Assembly (NCBI GenBank): GCA_964020085.1
Contig: OZ026609.1
Span: forward strand, 5,689,156 to 5,753,155
Reading direction: 5' to 3'
Source: Micromussa lordhowensis
Taxonomy: Eukaryota; Cnidaria; Anthozoa; Scleractinia; Lobophylliidae
Length of the DNA: 64,000 nucleotides
The notes beneath the pieces are model-generated. The model was not told where the DNA came from. It saw only the letters and a list, made by a program, of their open reading frames with translations, and searched no databases. How positions within the stretch are numbered: position 1 is the first letter of the stretch; each line of letters starts with the position of its first letter. Both the position numbers and the translations under genes were made by a program. Shown one piece after another: positions 1-12,766 of the stretch.

Positions 1-42
1 CCGCCATGGACCGCCATGTTTTAAATTCGAAAACAACACCTC

Positions 43-81
<39 letters not shown>

Positions 82-2003
82 GGCCGAGGCCTTTTCATGA
101 CGTCACCAGATCACCTGGATATTACCCTTATTTTATACACTCATTCCCAGCCTTTACTCGTTCACAGGCTACAGCCGCGATTTGATGGTTGTGCCAACAA
201 TTACAATGTAAGAACGGACCGAGCAGCATTCTTTTTCTTTGTGAGCCAGAGACATCTTGACCGAGAATTTAAAGTGCTTTAAAACAAACAAATCGAGATT
301 TCGAGACTTAGCCTTGAAAAAAATCGGGAAGCCTTGAAAGCCTTGTGAAAAAAATCGATTCGCGAGACGCACTAAACCGCTTAAGGCGGGGTTCTACCTG
401 AAGACCGTATTTTGGCTGGGTATTATGGTTTTGACGCAAATATCTCGTTCACGTTTCAAGCAGTCAAGAATCCCTCCGCTCATCCCACACATCTATGTTC
501 TGAGCTGTTTTGTAAATTTTTTGGTGATTTTTTGGTGTATTTGGAGATAGATAGTTTTTCTCAAAGGATTAGTTAAATTTATGGAAATAGGACATTTTGA
601 AGATTTGGTGGTTGTTTTAAAATTAGAATTTGAAGTTGAAAATTGGTAGATGCACCCCAAACAGTTCTTCACCAACCTGAGGTGCCATTCTGGGAGCGGT
701 CAACTGTCTGGTGGTGTTCCAAAACCTTTCTTTTTTCCTGTTAATCCCTCTTTAAACTTCCTGAAATTTCACTTAGATTCAGGTAAAATCTCCCCTTAAA
801 CAAACGAGACTGCGAGACTCGTGAAATTCGATGAAATTTTCCGAGACCGTGGATTGTACGTATCACGGATGATCTGCCTGATTTGATCAGACCTTTACAA
901 TGAAAGGTTGCTATAACGTTCTACTTTTTTTGTTCTGCTTACATTGCTTTTTTTGAGAAGCCTTTTTTGCCGGGGTAGACGAAATGTTAGAGAACTCACG
1001 ATAGTTCATTCAGTGGCTATTTCTGTGAAGCTTTCTAATAACTTCAAAATAAAACAACAAGGAAAACTATTTTATTTTTATGGCCGATCAGAATAAAGAA
1101 CCAACGAATTTCGATTGTCTGTCTCATGGAAGGAGATGGCTAAAGGGAGAAATCTTACAGCTTAAATTGCCGATTACATTCTAGCCAAATGAATCGTTTC
1201 TCGATCTACGAAAATGTTCTATTTGGTCAGGAATAAACTTATTTTTGCTGGTATGTCTGCTGGTGTTGTTTATATTGGAACCTGTTAGCTTCTCATAAAC
1301 TGAATCTTAATTAATTTCGCCCCTTTTTATTAACAACCACTTGAGATGGAAAATATCCAATTTGTTGGACGGATCGTGTTTCCAAAAGAGTGGTTTGTAT
1401 GTCTTGTTGCTTAAGAAAGACGAAACAGTAGCGGACTGTGGGAATGAAAAGTTTTACCTCCCACGAGGCGAATGTCGGAGATAACGCGATCAAATTATGA
1501 TTCGAGGTATGAGCTTTGACAAAATGTCAGTTTATCTGTAGAATGTTTTATATATAAGTGATTCCCGGACGCCAAAATTTAAGAAGGAATGACTTGATTT
1601 AGTACATAAATAACCCTTCTAGGGTGTAAAGCAACCGCGATTCATTCGATTACCAAAACGTTCTGTGTTCATCTGTCCTGGTATAGTTTTCTATTATGAC
1701 AACTCGTGAGGTTCTAAGTGAGTTATTCGTCTGCCGTCCACTATCCTTAAAACTAACAGCCAATCGTGAAATAAGATAACCTTCAACCTTGAAATAAGGA
1801 AGATAAAATATTGTCAGTCATCAAACAACCGTCAGGAAGTTATATTTTTGAAACGTAGGGTGACCCCCTATTGAGAACCTATGACTCAATAACGGACCCT
1901 GAAACAGATATTATCGCTCAATCGTACCTCGTAACGTCCACAGCTGAAGCAGAGGCGAGAAGGTAAAGAAATCACAATTACTCCTTCAGAGGAAGCAGGT
2001 GGA
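1..2003. other. 5' flank, no gene recognised
   Basis: I see no coding exon, RNA gene or recognisable transposon protein here. Open frames are short and lack domain signatures. The promoter and any 5' UTR of the VWA-tyrosinase gene must lie in the last part of this stretch, but no clear TATA box could be chosen. Confidence 0.5.
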
Positions 2004-2088
2004 ATGCGGGGAGCAGTGACACTGTTCTGTTTGTTTTTCTCCGTCTTGGCTGTCCCAGCAAGAGAAGACAAGACAAACGGCAGAGCAG
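2004..2088 (+). CDS. exon 1 of VWA-tyrosinase gene: signal peptide
   Basis: The ATG opens a 28-codon exon beginning MRGAVTLFCLFFSVLAVPA, a typical signal peptide with a likely cleavage after the VPA. The donor is GCAG|GTATGA in phase 1. Confidence 0.8.
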
Positions 2089-5000
2089 GTATGATTAAGT
2101 AGACAAATTTACAAATTGTCAGGCAAATTGGCATTGATGGTAAAAGTGTCAGACGCAAAATGTCGACGCGAGTTACATATTAACAAGTAAATAAGTCATT
2201 CACCTTTGATGAGTTAAGCTGGGTTTGGCTACGATGTTTTCAACTGGCGATGACTTTATAGATGTTCAAATTCATTTAACTGCAGCTCTTTGTTGATGAT
2301 TTCGTCTTGCTCGAAGGGAGTCGTTTACATAGAGTCTTCGTAGAGTTGAGAAGAACGTTGAAAGTAACTCATGGATATCTACTCTAATGTTAAGATATTT
2401 TCAAATTTAAAATTACTATGATCCGGTTTTTCGTGGCTTATCATTAGAGTGTGATAGAAGATGGGATAAATTTCGTTCTGAGAAAATAGTTTTGCCTCTC
2501 TGGTTTAAATTTCAGTTTAAACAAATTCGACCGGAAGCTATATGAAGGTAGAACCTGGCGTTTCGGATACCTGGTCAATTTGTACAGTATTAGGGTCTTG
2601 AGTATGAACTAGCTTAATTCTTTCAAGTCGGACTCGACATTTAATTTCTGACAGGATCGCCTGATTACTGAACCCATACGTATACTTTGGTCACCCATTT
2701 CGATCAAATTAATGCAGGCATTGTATAATAGACATTATTAAATAATCTAGTCGTCTTTGATCCCAGTTCTCGCTTTATATTCCTGAAGGCATTTAATAAC
2801 TATTGGAATGACCATTCAGAATCAAGTTGGACGGCTGAAGATGCACACAAGCTCCGCACTTTGATTTTTCCTGATTGCTTTAAATGTTCCTATTTTTTCT
2901 TCGTCAAGCCACGCTATATTTATAAAGGAGAAAACCAATTATCATTCTATGCAAGAGACCATGGTCCGTTGTGCGATACAGTTTTTTCTTCCTTTTAATT
3001 AGCCGGGACCTACAAACAACTGCCGACAAATAATGGTCTGCTCACGTGTAGTACCGTCAAAAAGTGTCTTGCTGCAAATAAGATTCTGCTCGAGCACATG
3101 TGTAATTGTAACCCCACTCTTGCGTGAAAAATGGCAGGTTACTTCCCTGGAGTGTCAGATAGTAATTTAAATATGAAAACAAACATGGTGATCGAATGAA
3201 ACACAATTATTGAACTCAGTGTCTTGCAGATCAATTATTTACCCCAGCCTTGAGCTTCAGCACGTCTGCTCGCAACTGACAAATTACGATACTTTGCGCA
3301 ACTTTGTCCAATATATATTTTTTTTAATATTTGTCTTTTCCGTAAACTCTTATTAAATAAATATGATAAAAAATAACATAGTTTTAATTGTTACTGAAGT
3401 ACCTGTCATTCATTGTTGTATATTTACGGCACACAGGTTCTAAAGAAACGAAAGAGAATCTTGAGAAAATTGCAGAGGATATTACAAACAATTTCCTCAA
3501 GTTCTCTAAGCCAGACAATGGTAAGACTATTTTTTAAATGATTTTTGAGTTGAGTGCGTTTCGGTACTTTAGTCCAAAGTGCCAATAGCATGTATATTCG
3601 CAACCATGCAACGAAGAATGACTACCTTTTTAGTTATAATGGGAACGTTGTCTCATAACTGTACTTCATTAACACTTAAGTGATGCTCCCCATCTTAGCA
3701 CGTGTCAGCACAACTTTTTTTAAGGGACACCATCGTCCAGGTTTAGGAGTGCAGACTTCCTTGCAGTTGTTGTAGGAGTGATCGTGAAAATTTCAGGGGA
3801 ACCCGAAAGAGATTCCACAACCTTTCCACCCTTTAGAGGTCCTAATTCACGAATAGGCTAGTTTCTGTCATGCTGATTTTCCACTTAGCCGCCCCCAGGA
3901 GAAAGTGGTCTCTTGCAACCCCTCAAGGAAATCCCGCCAAAAAAACTTAAGCTGCCGTCATTTTAGCATGGAGGTAGGGATAAAAAATCCCATGTAAAAA
4001 GATCGGGGATGTTCGTCGTCCCATTTAGGGTTAAAAATATCGGATTTTGGTCTCAGGGTACTGTTATTTTAGCAGTCAAGGTATTTTTTTTGGGTTGTAC
4101 TCGTGGAAATTATGAAAAGATTGCTGTCTGTCCGTTGAAAGTAGTATCTTTAAGAGATCAAATAATGCTCGAATCACTGCCAGGTTGGTCTCTTTTAGAG
4201 GTTGAATTCGAATTTATCGACGAGCGTCCTGACTTTTTTATATGTAGGTTAACTCAATTAGTCCTGTCACTTGTAAGCCGGATTTCATCCCTCCCCTTCC
4301 CACTACACCTGTATTTAACATTAGAAAAATGTTTTTTTTTTTTAAGGTGAACCTCCTGCTGTAGATCTCGTGTTTGCTTTAGACGCCTCAAATGATACTT
4401 CAGTGGAGAAAGGTTTCGATTATCAACGCGAGCTTGTCAGATCTTTGTTAGATGGTTTCAGCATTTCTCCCAGTGGAACTAGAGTCTCCATAGCTTCCTG
4501 TCGGTGGCCGTACTCTCACGTGAACTTTAACCTCAACAGGCTTGTCAATAAGGAATGTGTTATGGCATGGATTCCAACGTTAAGGTAAAATTCGTAATCA
4601 TCAGCTGATAAACTACAGTCGAACCTCTCCACAACGGCCATCTTTGTGACAGACGGATTGAGACCGCTGCGGTGGCCGTTATGGAAATGTAGGGGTATAA
4701 TATGACACTTGTTTTTCGGAGCTACACATTATTTAAAAAATATGCGTATTGTAGCATAAGTAACACAATAAAAATGTATCAATAAAATAAAAACTATACA
4801 GAAACAGAGACCAACGACGCGCGGAATGGATCAGGTTTCGTAACGTTTTCCAGCAAAAAAATGGGATTTGTTTTGTATACACCGTTCGTTGGTTGTCGTT
4901 ATTTTGGGACTTGGGGTGTTGGGCCGTTGCCGTTAAGGAGAGGTGGCTGTTGTCGAGAGGTTTAAATAAGAGTGAATGTGGACCGTCTGCCGCGCCATAA

Positions 5001-7309
5001 AATAGAGGCCGTTGTAGCATTTCTATTCGTGTGATAGATCTCTTCAGTATTAACCAAGCTTATTCGAGATCTAACAATTAAGATATTCGCCTAGTACGGC
5101 CATTGCGCCAAATTAATAAGACAATCATATATCTTAGAAAAAAGATAATGGTCACTAAAAAATTTTTCATACATGTTCGTCATATGATAAAACGAATACC
5201 TTTTTCTTGCGTGACAAAGCGCGCAATCCTGCGCAGGAAAGATAGCCCAACGTGCTCGCGCGGGCAGCCAATCACAGCGCAGCAATTGATCATCTTTCTC
5301 GTTCGGAGAGGAAGCAATAATTATAATTTCTTCTCAGGCTATTGATTCAGAACTCAAGCATAATTTTCTGATAGTTTACTTGCTTCATTACAGATACGAA
5401 ACTGGACATAAAGCACTTGGTAGATGTCTTGTTGCCGTTAAAGGAGTATTCGGGCAAAATGCTGTGATGCAGAGCAACTCGAAGAAAGTTTTGTTCATTG
5501 TTACTACTGGCAAATCATGGAGTGGAATTCATCCAAAGTTTCCCACTAAGTGGCTAAAAAAACACGGCATTGAGATATTCGGCCTAACGATAGGTCACAG
5601 AAAAGACGGCTTCGAACAACTTCGGGAACTGGCTTCTAGTACTCCTATTGACAAACACGTGTTTTGGGTGAAGGAATTTAAGGACGTTCCCCGCTTATCC
5701 ACAATGCTAAGAGGAAAAGGTGGGCACAGAATACATTTTGTTCTTGAGCTAGCTAGAATATATTAAACGTTATAAAACTCACTCACCCGTGATTTAAAAG
5801 TTGATCCATGTTTCAATTTCGCTTGGCAAAGGTGCGTTTAATTCCTAATGTTCTGTGAAATTTGAGTAGAGTAGATAATTTGAAAGGGGGAATCTTGCTA
5901 GCAAATTGTAGAGCTGAGATCAAAATTCACTCTTATCATAAATAGGTTCGCTTAACTGTTCTTCGAAAAAAGTGGTTTGGAGTAAAACAGCTTACTTGAA
6001 GCTTGAAGTTGCATTGATTTTTGTTTAAAAGAATTCAAATGAATCCACCTAGTTGTATGTAAATTGCCTAACTGCCTTCAAATGACTAATCATGTTTAGT
6101 AAATTCTCAGCTCCGACAATTGCATTTCTAGCTTTTACGTCCTATGGAAAATAGCGCGCCAAGTTTAAAAATTTTCCGCACGAAGTTTTCAACTTCAGCC
6201 CTCTATAATGGCCGAAATAAAAATCGGCGGCAAAACCCGGTTTGAGAATTTACTAAAACAATGAAGTGATTAAAACCAACTCGCGCTACGCGCAGGTTGG
6301 TTATTTTATCGCTTCATATCCAACTCGGGCTCATGGAATAATTGTTATTTGGCTCACATTCTTACATATTCCAGGAGCCTACCCAGCCAGTTGTCGCGGT
6401 AACAGTACCTTTTATGACGAGTGTGAACGCATGTGTTCGTGTGTCGGAGGCCATCCAAGGCAATGCAAACGCGTCCGAAAAGACTTTCTATCCATGGAAA
6501 AAGAGGACAGAATTCGTTTCATCAAAGTTTTAAAAGTCGCAGCAACGAAAGAACCATTTAGGTCACAGTATCTCGACCTGACATCTACGTACAAGACATT
6601 CTTCCATCGTGTCCGAAAGAGAAATATTTTTCTTCCATGGCATCGAGCCTTTCTTTTAAGGTTCGAAAATTTGCTGTTACAAATTGACTGCCGCATTACC
6701 CTTCCCTACTGGGACTGGAGCCGAACGTCCGGGAATCCTTGGGAACTGGACAATCTAGACAGCATTTGGAACAAAGCTCATTATGGTCTCGGGGGTAATG
6801 GAACAGAACCGAACAATTGTGTCGCTTCAGGACCATTTCGTAAAGGACATTGGGACATAACCATGGATCAGGACAAAACAACTTGTCTGAAGAGACATTT
6901 CCATGGCAACCTCCCAGATCCACGGAAAATTCGAACTGTGCTAAGCCTTCCCTGGGAAAAATTCTCAGACTTTGAAAAGATGTTGCGTGTTACCTTCCAT
7001 CATTCCGTAGCTTGTGATAACATCGGTGGCCATGTCTGTTCCGAAGAAGCAGCGCAAACGCCTGAATTTATCCTTATAACGTCTTTTGTCGACAAGCTTT
7101 GGGGTCAGTGGCAGAAAATAAGTGATTTTCACAGAGACACAGGATATCCAATAGTTGGTAATAATCTTCCTGGATTTTACCTAAGTTATGTTGGTGACAT
7201 ACTTCGATTAGACAGACAACCTGGTTGTGTAAGCATTATCTATGACCAGGCAAGAAAGGCAGAAAGTATAAAATGTTCTGCATCTTCGTCGAAAGGCGAT
7301 TTGGTTTAA
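2004..7309 (+). CDS. VWA-tyrosinase-like fusion protein, five exons, secreted, probably a pseudoenzyme
   Basis: Joined exons 2004-2088, 3437-3520, 4347-4584, 5394-5719 and 6375-7309 give 1668 nt, about 555 residues, ending in TAA. All junctions are GT-AG and their phases match (1, 1, 2, 1). Residues 1-28 hold a signal peptide and 29-56 a charged linker. Residues about 59-243 are a VWA-like domain, and 245-555 a tyrosinase-like domain with a Cys-rich N-terminal segment (CERMCSCVGG). Tyrosinase hallmarks are FLPWHR, LPYWDWS and a WGQWQ-type motif. Known family chemistry: type 3 copper enzymes use six His, three per copper. Here CuA keeps H322 and H334. In CuB, H454 is kept, but the second ligand position is C458 and the usual HH of the third ligand region is I479-T480. 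Two-copper oxidase activity is therefore unlikely. The tyrosinase exon has no in-frame ATG or signal peptide of its own, which supports the fusion. The role is unknown; an extracellular matrix, adhesion or scaffold role is inference. Confidence 0.8.
3437..3520 (+). CDS. exon 2 of VWA-tyrosinase gene: charged linker
   Basis: This 84-nt symmetric phase 1-1 exon has acceptor ACACAG and donor ATG|GTAAGA. It encodes a short Lys/Glu-rich, probably helical segment (SKETKENLEKIAEDI) between the signal peptide and the VWA domain. Confidence 0.7.
4347..4584 (+). CDS. exon 3 of VWA-tyrosinase gene: first half of VWA domain
   Basis: The exon starts after a long T tract and AAG. It encodes the first VWA strand and MIDAS loop (VDLVFALDASND). 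The canonical DxSxS reads D-A-S-N-D. The exon ends in phase 2 at AAG|GTAAAA, so this VWA is split by an intron, unlike the single-exon VWAs of the neighbouring genes. Confidence 0.75.
4616..4963. repeat. pogo/Tigger-like MITE in intron 3 of the VWA-tyrosinase gene
   Basis: The left end reads CAGTCGAACCTCTCCACAAC. The right end carries a diverged inverted copy, GTTGTCGAGAGGTTT. This terminus type is widespread among pogo-like non-autonomous elements. No transposase is present. Confidence 0.55.
5394..5719 (+). CDS. exon 4 of VWA-tyrosinase gene: second half of VWA domain
   Basis: The exon enters in phase 2 (AG|A TAC GAA ACT GG) and leaves in phase 1 (GGAAAAG|GTGGGC). It encodes the conserved VWA core strands (KKVLFIVTTGKS, HGIEIFGLTIG) and the C-terminal helix (FEQLRELAS). 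The usual TDG of the MIDAS third loop is T-T-G. Confidence 0.8.
6375..7309 (+). CDS. exon 5 of VWA-tyrosinase gene: complete tyrosinase-like domain
   Basis: One long terminal exon (311 codons plus stop) follows acceptor ATATTCCAG in phase 1. It carries the CuA region (H322, FLPWHR with H334, LPYWDWS) and a CuB-like region around residues 448-491 ending FVDKLWGQWQ. Several expected His ligands are replaced: C458 for the second CuB His, and I479-T480 where HH normally stands. The frame is fully open with no stops, so this looks like a maintained gene, not a pseudogene. Confidence 0.85.
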
Positions 7310-7704
7310 CTGCAATATCCAGATGAAAGGGAACAATGGAATGATCATTTCTGATGAAACTTCAGTGAACTTTGATGAGGACTAATGTCCATTCATCAAA
7401 CCACAAACAAGTCACTCAAAACCTGTTGTTGTTTGGTTTGTTTATTTTGTATACTATAGCACTACCCGCCCTCCCCCCAGGCGTTTCTGCATGGTCGCAA
7501 TCCAGCCCAGCCTCCTAACGTATTCTCGAAAAGAATTATTTACAGGCCGAAGACCAGTTTTTTCATCACCAAATCGTCAACAAAAACTTGCTAAAATGAA
7601 CCGTGACAAATGACATAATTGAACACATCCGGTCCATGAAAAACTGCGACAGAAACTCTTATTTTGTACTGCACATCTCATTATACACGTACAGCATAGT
7701 TCAC

Positions 7705-7710
7705 AATAAA
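7705..7710 (+). promoter_or_regulatory. candidate polyadenylation signal for VWA-tyrosinase gene
   Basis: AATAAA lies about 400 nt after the stop codon. A second AATAAA at 7885-7890 is an alternative. Confidence 0.4.
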
Positions 7711-7774
7711 CTCAGTTCTTTTCGTAAAGTTGTCAGTCGCCTCTTCCCACCATTCCTTGCTATGGGATGATTTC

Positions 7775-7845
7775 ATGTGACGTCACGGCAGCCATATTGG
7801 TGTTCCAAAACAATGCTATGGCGGCCATGTTGGTGTCCCAAACTC
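7775..7845. repeat. short tandem repeat of a dispersed GCGGCCAT-type unit
   Basis: Two adjacent diverged copies of a unit reading roughly GGC(A/G)GCCAT(A/G)TTGGTGT, followed by CCAAA. Confidence 0.45.
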
Positions 7846-9015
7846 AAACTCTTTTTTTTATTATAATAACTTATTTTTTCTTCCAATAAATTTGCGTCGC
7901 TGCTGGCCGGCCACGCGTGTGAAGACGCTCTATGGTTCTAAGCAAGTGCAATGGAATAAAACTGATGTTCCTGTACTAGCATTGCAATTAACACCTTAAG
8001 GAGTTCACATGCACATGGAGCTTAGACGATTTTTAGAAATAGCTAGAGAAAGCCGCGAAGTTTCTTCAGTTCTTTTTTTACAGTTCCTATACAAGCAGCA
8101 AATAACAGACAAGGCACTCGGCGAATGAGGACTCCCTTGTCTTCAGGCAGTGAATCGTTTACATTCATTCACATATTTTACTAGCGTTGGGTCAATAATA
8201 CACCATATTATACTGTCAGGCAGGCTAGTCTTGGCTGGCTATTTTATCCAGAGCGGTTCTGAATACTATAATCGCATCTTCTCCTCAATAATTTCATCCA
8301 TCCTCAGGTGTAAATTACCTTATTACGTTCAAAAGAAAATATCTGCAATAAAACAAAAGGGAAAATTGCATGTGTTAAAATGTTTTAATTTTATTGGGGG
8401 ACAGTGACCGTTCTATTTAACAAACATAAATCAGACGCCGTCTCATGAGTAAGATATTGATAAGCTGTTTAGTGATGATAGATAGGTTGATGATAGGTTT
8501 GTTCTTACAATACTATATTAATTATTGGTTAGTTTGGGTTGGCAGACTTTGATATTTCATTTTTAAATTGTGCTGAAGGAGTTTTTACCGTGAATAGATA
8601 AAGTTATCCACGATCAGTCAGTCATGTTTCGATTTACAAATTCCTGCCTTTTGAAGAAAACCATGCATACAAGGGAGAATAAAAGGGAAGTCCATATGCG
8701 TAATTAACTTAGAAAGTAAAAGCAACATTCCAGCAACTCTATAACCGTAGAACTTATATCTTCTAAAATTTTTGGCCATACATAACACAAATGGAGGACT
8801 TCAAAAAAGGTTTTTTATGACCTCGTGTTTGCATCCTGGCATTTAATGGCAAAGAAAAATGAGGAGAGGATTTTGTTTGGCAGCTATAGGACTGTTATAG
8901 TTTTATGACCCTTTTGCTCAGTCTAGTTTTGGGAACTGAAAATCATTATCAATTGACACGCGAGTACGACTGTCCGAATAGAGAAGTACTTTTAACACAG
9001 CAAACCGGAAACGGT

Positions 9016-9358
9016 TCACCCCGACAGGGTTTTTATTGATATACGGACGGAAAGGCTAATATATTGGGGATAAAGGTCAATCGAACGCAGTCTAAGAGTT
9101 TGATCCAATTGTAACATGACCATATTTTTGTCTACCTTGTTCTCGTCAGTAAAGACTGGCGTCTCTGATGGCTCAGCCTGTCCACCGTCTACCTTGTCAT
9201 CATGGTCAAAGTCCAGTGCAACGGTTTGGAACTCATAAGGAGGCGGCTGATCATAAACCACGCCGTTATCATATCCAAGATTTGACTTCTCTTCATAGTA
9301 CTTTCGTTCCTGTTCGAGCTTCTCTCGTCTTTCTCTGATTTGACGAGCTCTTACAGGT
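9016..9358 (-). CDS. last exon of F5/8C membrane gene: cytoplasmic tail
   Basis: The acceptor on the minus strand is TTTTATCATAG. The exon starts with the last base of an Arg codon, runs 114 codons to TGA and encodes the charged tail with PPPYEF and several Tyr residues (YDNGVVYDQ). Confidence 0.85.
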
Positions 9359-12300
9359 CTATGATAAAACATTTTGGTGAGTTTACACACAATACAAATA
9401 ACTGTGTTGAGGGTCCCTACAACATTGTATAAATTTTGTGCACAGTTACCTCTTCTTCAGCGCGAATTATTAAACAGTTATTAAGGTTCTATCAACCTAT
9501 ACCAAGAATTTTGAAATGAAATGAATTGTCGAAATTTTCATGGCCTCTACATGTAAGCGTCCGAGTCACCTTTTGAAAGCCACAAGTCAAAGCAAAAGGT
9601 ACACTGTAACCTTAAGTTTTAAGTGAGATCTCGGCCGCTAAAGGTTTGCCTTTTCCTCATTCCTCGATTGCGAATAGATCTGGTTGAAAGACAAACATCA
9701 TGTATAAATCAACTGATCATCCTTCAAACAGCTGTTTCAAAAAAACAATGCAATCTCAATTAATGCTCTTTACGAAATATCCTTGGGTATACCCCAGATT
9801 TTGGCTAAAGCATCGGTTGCATCAGTGTGATGTCTAGGGAAATAAAATAGAGCGATGATACGTACCTGTGCCTACAACAAATACAAAAAAGCCCAATAAG
9901 AATCACGCAGCCAAACAGCGTAATTGGAATAACTAGACAGGTTAAAAGAAATAAAAATAATACAAAATTAGTAAAACTTGTTTTTAATTAACTCTTCCAG
10001 TTAAGGCCGGGGATAAGGAAAGTGAAGAATTAAGCTCTGAAGCTCTCTTACTCCCTACCTAAGAGAGGTTATTAGGCAAGCTATAGAAGAATGGTCTTGC
10101 GGTACTCAGAAAAAAAAAATTGTGTTGAGGTTGTAACACTAACTGAATGTTGTTATTAAACACCTATATAAAACACCGGACTCATTTTACTTTTCCGAAG
10201 TAGTTAAGGCACCATTTTAGAGGTTACCTCGAACCTCGACTCATGCAGCGACATCAGCACCAAATTTGGAACACTAGCATTTGTAGCTGATTTTTCGTGA
10301 CCAGCGAGTGTACGCTAGGAAAATGAGGACTTTTGTTGCTTGTTGGTGTTTTCAGTACACTGACTGCTCGGGTTTTACTTGTGCTCGGGTTTAATGGCAC
10401 TTTTCAATGTCGTTATATCTACAAGAACATGTGATGGGATTGATATAAAATAATCTAACCCAAGAAGAGGGTTTCTTTTAACGGTGTCCCAGCATTAGGA
10501 GCATCGTTTAAGACATCATTGTATATGAATGTTGTGGGACCGTCTGTTCCTAGATAAGAAAAAAAAAAAAAAAGAAACCGCACAAGTCAGAAGACAGTTC
10601 TAAACCTATACCCCTTTCACACCAACCTGTTAAACATGTTTAAAAGTGGTTTAACTAAACAAGGTTAAACTTTAGTTGCTCATACCATACACACCTCACA
10701 ACTAAACAAGGCAAAAACCTGTTTAAATAGAATATGTTAGAAAGGTAGTGTGAAATTTGTCTTCTCAAAATGACTGCAAAGGGTAATCAACCAATTTAAA
10801 AAACCTAAACTTGATTTAGTTAAACTAGTTTAATTGGCGTGAATGGGGTACTAGCGTAACTGTTGAACTTGCATAGTTAAAAGAGAAAATTGAAACAATG
10901 AGTGCGACACACGCGCGGCAGTAGCAAAAAAGGGGAAAAGAAGTAAGCAAAAAAAACCTAAACACAAAATGCTATTCTCGCAGTGAAGAGATAATTTAAT
11001 CACAAAAAAAGGAATTGCTGTATTGTTATGGTTAACGAGTTCGACGCCTTCTCAAGCGGCCCAGGTTGGAGAGCTACAGTGGAGCCTAAAGTTGTCGGAA
11101 GAATTTCGAAAGAGGAGATTTCACTCTGAAAAGACATCAAATGTTTTCCGTCCACAATACACCAGGTAAAAAAAAAAAACATAACAATCACCAGTCAGTT
11201 TGGATTTGTGTTTGAGGAAAACTCGGTCAGGGAAATTACATGATTATCGTGACACCATTGTTTTCCAAAAGCCCCCTTTTTCAATTCTTTTTTTTCCATC
11301 TAGACGAATACGAAAAACCGGTGTTTTAGGATTCCTTCCGTTTGAAGGGCGTTTTCGTGATGTATTAGTGTGGATGGTAGGCCTAACCGTAGAAAGAAAG
11401 CTCCGTTTTCAAATTCCTGCCAGCATAGTGTAGACACGGGGCTTAAGTCTTGCGACATCATTCATGCAGGTGAAGGCAAATCTAGTCATATCCACACAAG
11501 CATACCTGTTTGGCATCCGTACAAAGCAAGGCGCATGCACCTCCATTTCCCATGGCGGCTTTTGGGATTAATGCGAATATAATGAGTCCAGACGTCGTTC
11601 AAAGTCACGTTCTTAGCTCCCACGCCAGCATTTGCCTGCAACTTTGGGGAAAGTAAAAATGATGGTACATAGATAGGTACATAGATTACTATTTGTATTG
11701 TAGTTGACATTGCTTTTGCTTTTGTTACGTTATCGTCCAAGGAAAACGATGACTGCAGCCTGCAGTGCAAACGTTTACCGCGTGTTCACGTGTTATCAGC
11801 TCGCGATCAAGTAGATTCGCCGCCAAGTTATCTAAGGAAAAGTGTGCGAGGAGGGGGTGGTGGTGGAAAGAGGGTATTTCCCTCCCCTCCCCTTTACTCC
11901 TCTTTTGCCCTCACTCCTACTCCCTAGGACACCTTTTCGTCTCTCCCAAAGCCTCTTCCGAGTTTGAATCCAAGATGGCAGATAAACAAATACAAATACA
12001 AATACAAATACTCAAAATACTCAGATAAACAAATACTCGTGATAAACAAATCAAATTTTATGATTACAGACCGAATTGGACTCCACTAAGTCCTATTACC
12101 ATTACTTATCATAAAAATTACAGTTTTCTCGATTGTGATTGTTTTTTAAAAAACTCCTGTTTTTCACTAATTCACTTGCCAAGTTGTTATCGGACAGTTT
12201 GTTATCGGACATTTCAATAAGCCAAAAAGGTTAAATCAACTAATCACATTCAAAGAGTTGTAGTTTAAATCAGCCAATCTCAAGCCAATCTCAGTTTCAG

Positions 12301-12729
12301 AGCGACATGAAACAATTTACGCCTCCTTCCTCAGTATTTAAATACAAATTTTCCCTTTCTTTCGTAACTTGGCTATTCTTCTTTTCTCGAAAATTGCAAT
12401 TTTTATGATCAATTGATAAAAACACTTCGTATCGTCCAATAAAGTCTGTAATCATAATCGTAAACAAATCGGACTTCCGCTGGACGGTCGTCCGATTTTG
12501 GTATCACTCGTATGATTACAGACCGAATTGGACTCCACTCAGTACTATTACAGTAATATTGGATCATTTGATAATGCAATTCAAGAGTATTAATTGGCTT
12601 AGCCATCATGGCATTTATGAGCCATCATACTATGCTCCACAAATATGGTTCGCATAATTTTTAGAGCACTTTTATATATTAATGTTATTTTAGTGTAGTT
12701 TTCTAAATTTTGGAGCATTTATAATGAAA

Positions 12730-12766
<37 letters not shown>

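Larger units (their letters stand above)
7310..9015. other. convergent intergenic region
   Basis: This is the 3' ends of the plus-strand VWA-tyrosinase gene and the minus-strand F5/8C gene. It contains candidate AATAAA signals and a dispersed 'GACGTCACGGCAGCCATATTGG'-type repeat near 7770-7845, with two tandem copies of a unit of roughly 35 nt. No coding signature was seen. Confidence 0.5.

Noticed and set aside
4009..4350. 113-codon frame before the VWA exon
   Set aside because: Ends in a T tract and acceptor; no leader or domain, so it is intron sequence.
6266..6374. Possible independent start of a tyrosinase gene, with a hydrophobic stretch before residue 245
   Set aside because: The frame has no ATG here (only GTG), and the stretch is a pyrimidine-rich splice acceptor region ending in CCAG. 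The phases fit the upstream VWA exon.
11000..11191. Minus-strand open frame with a possible exon (EISSFEILPTTLG)
   Set aside because: No donor gives the phase needed to join either neighbour; exon 11506-11635 joins 10460-10549 directly in phase 1.
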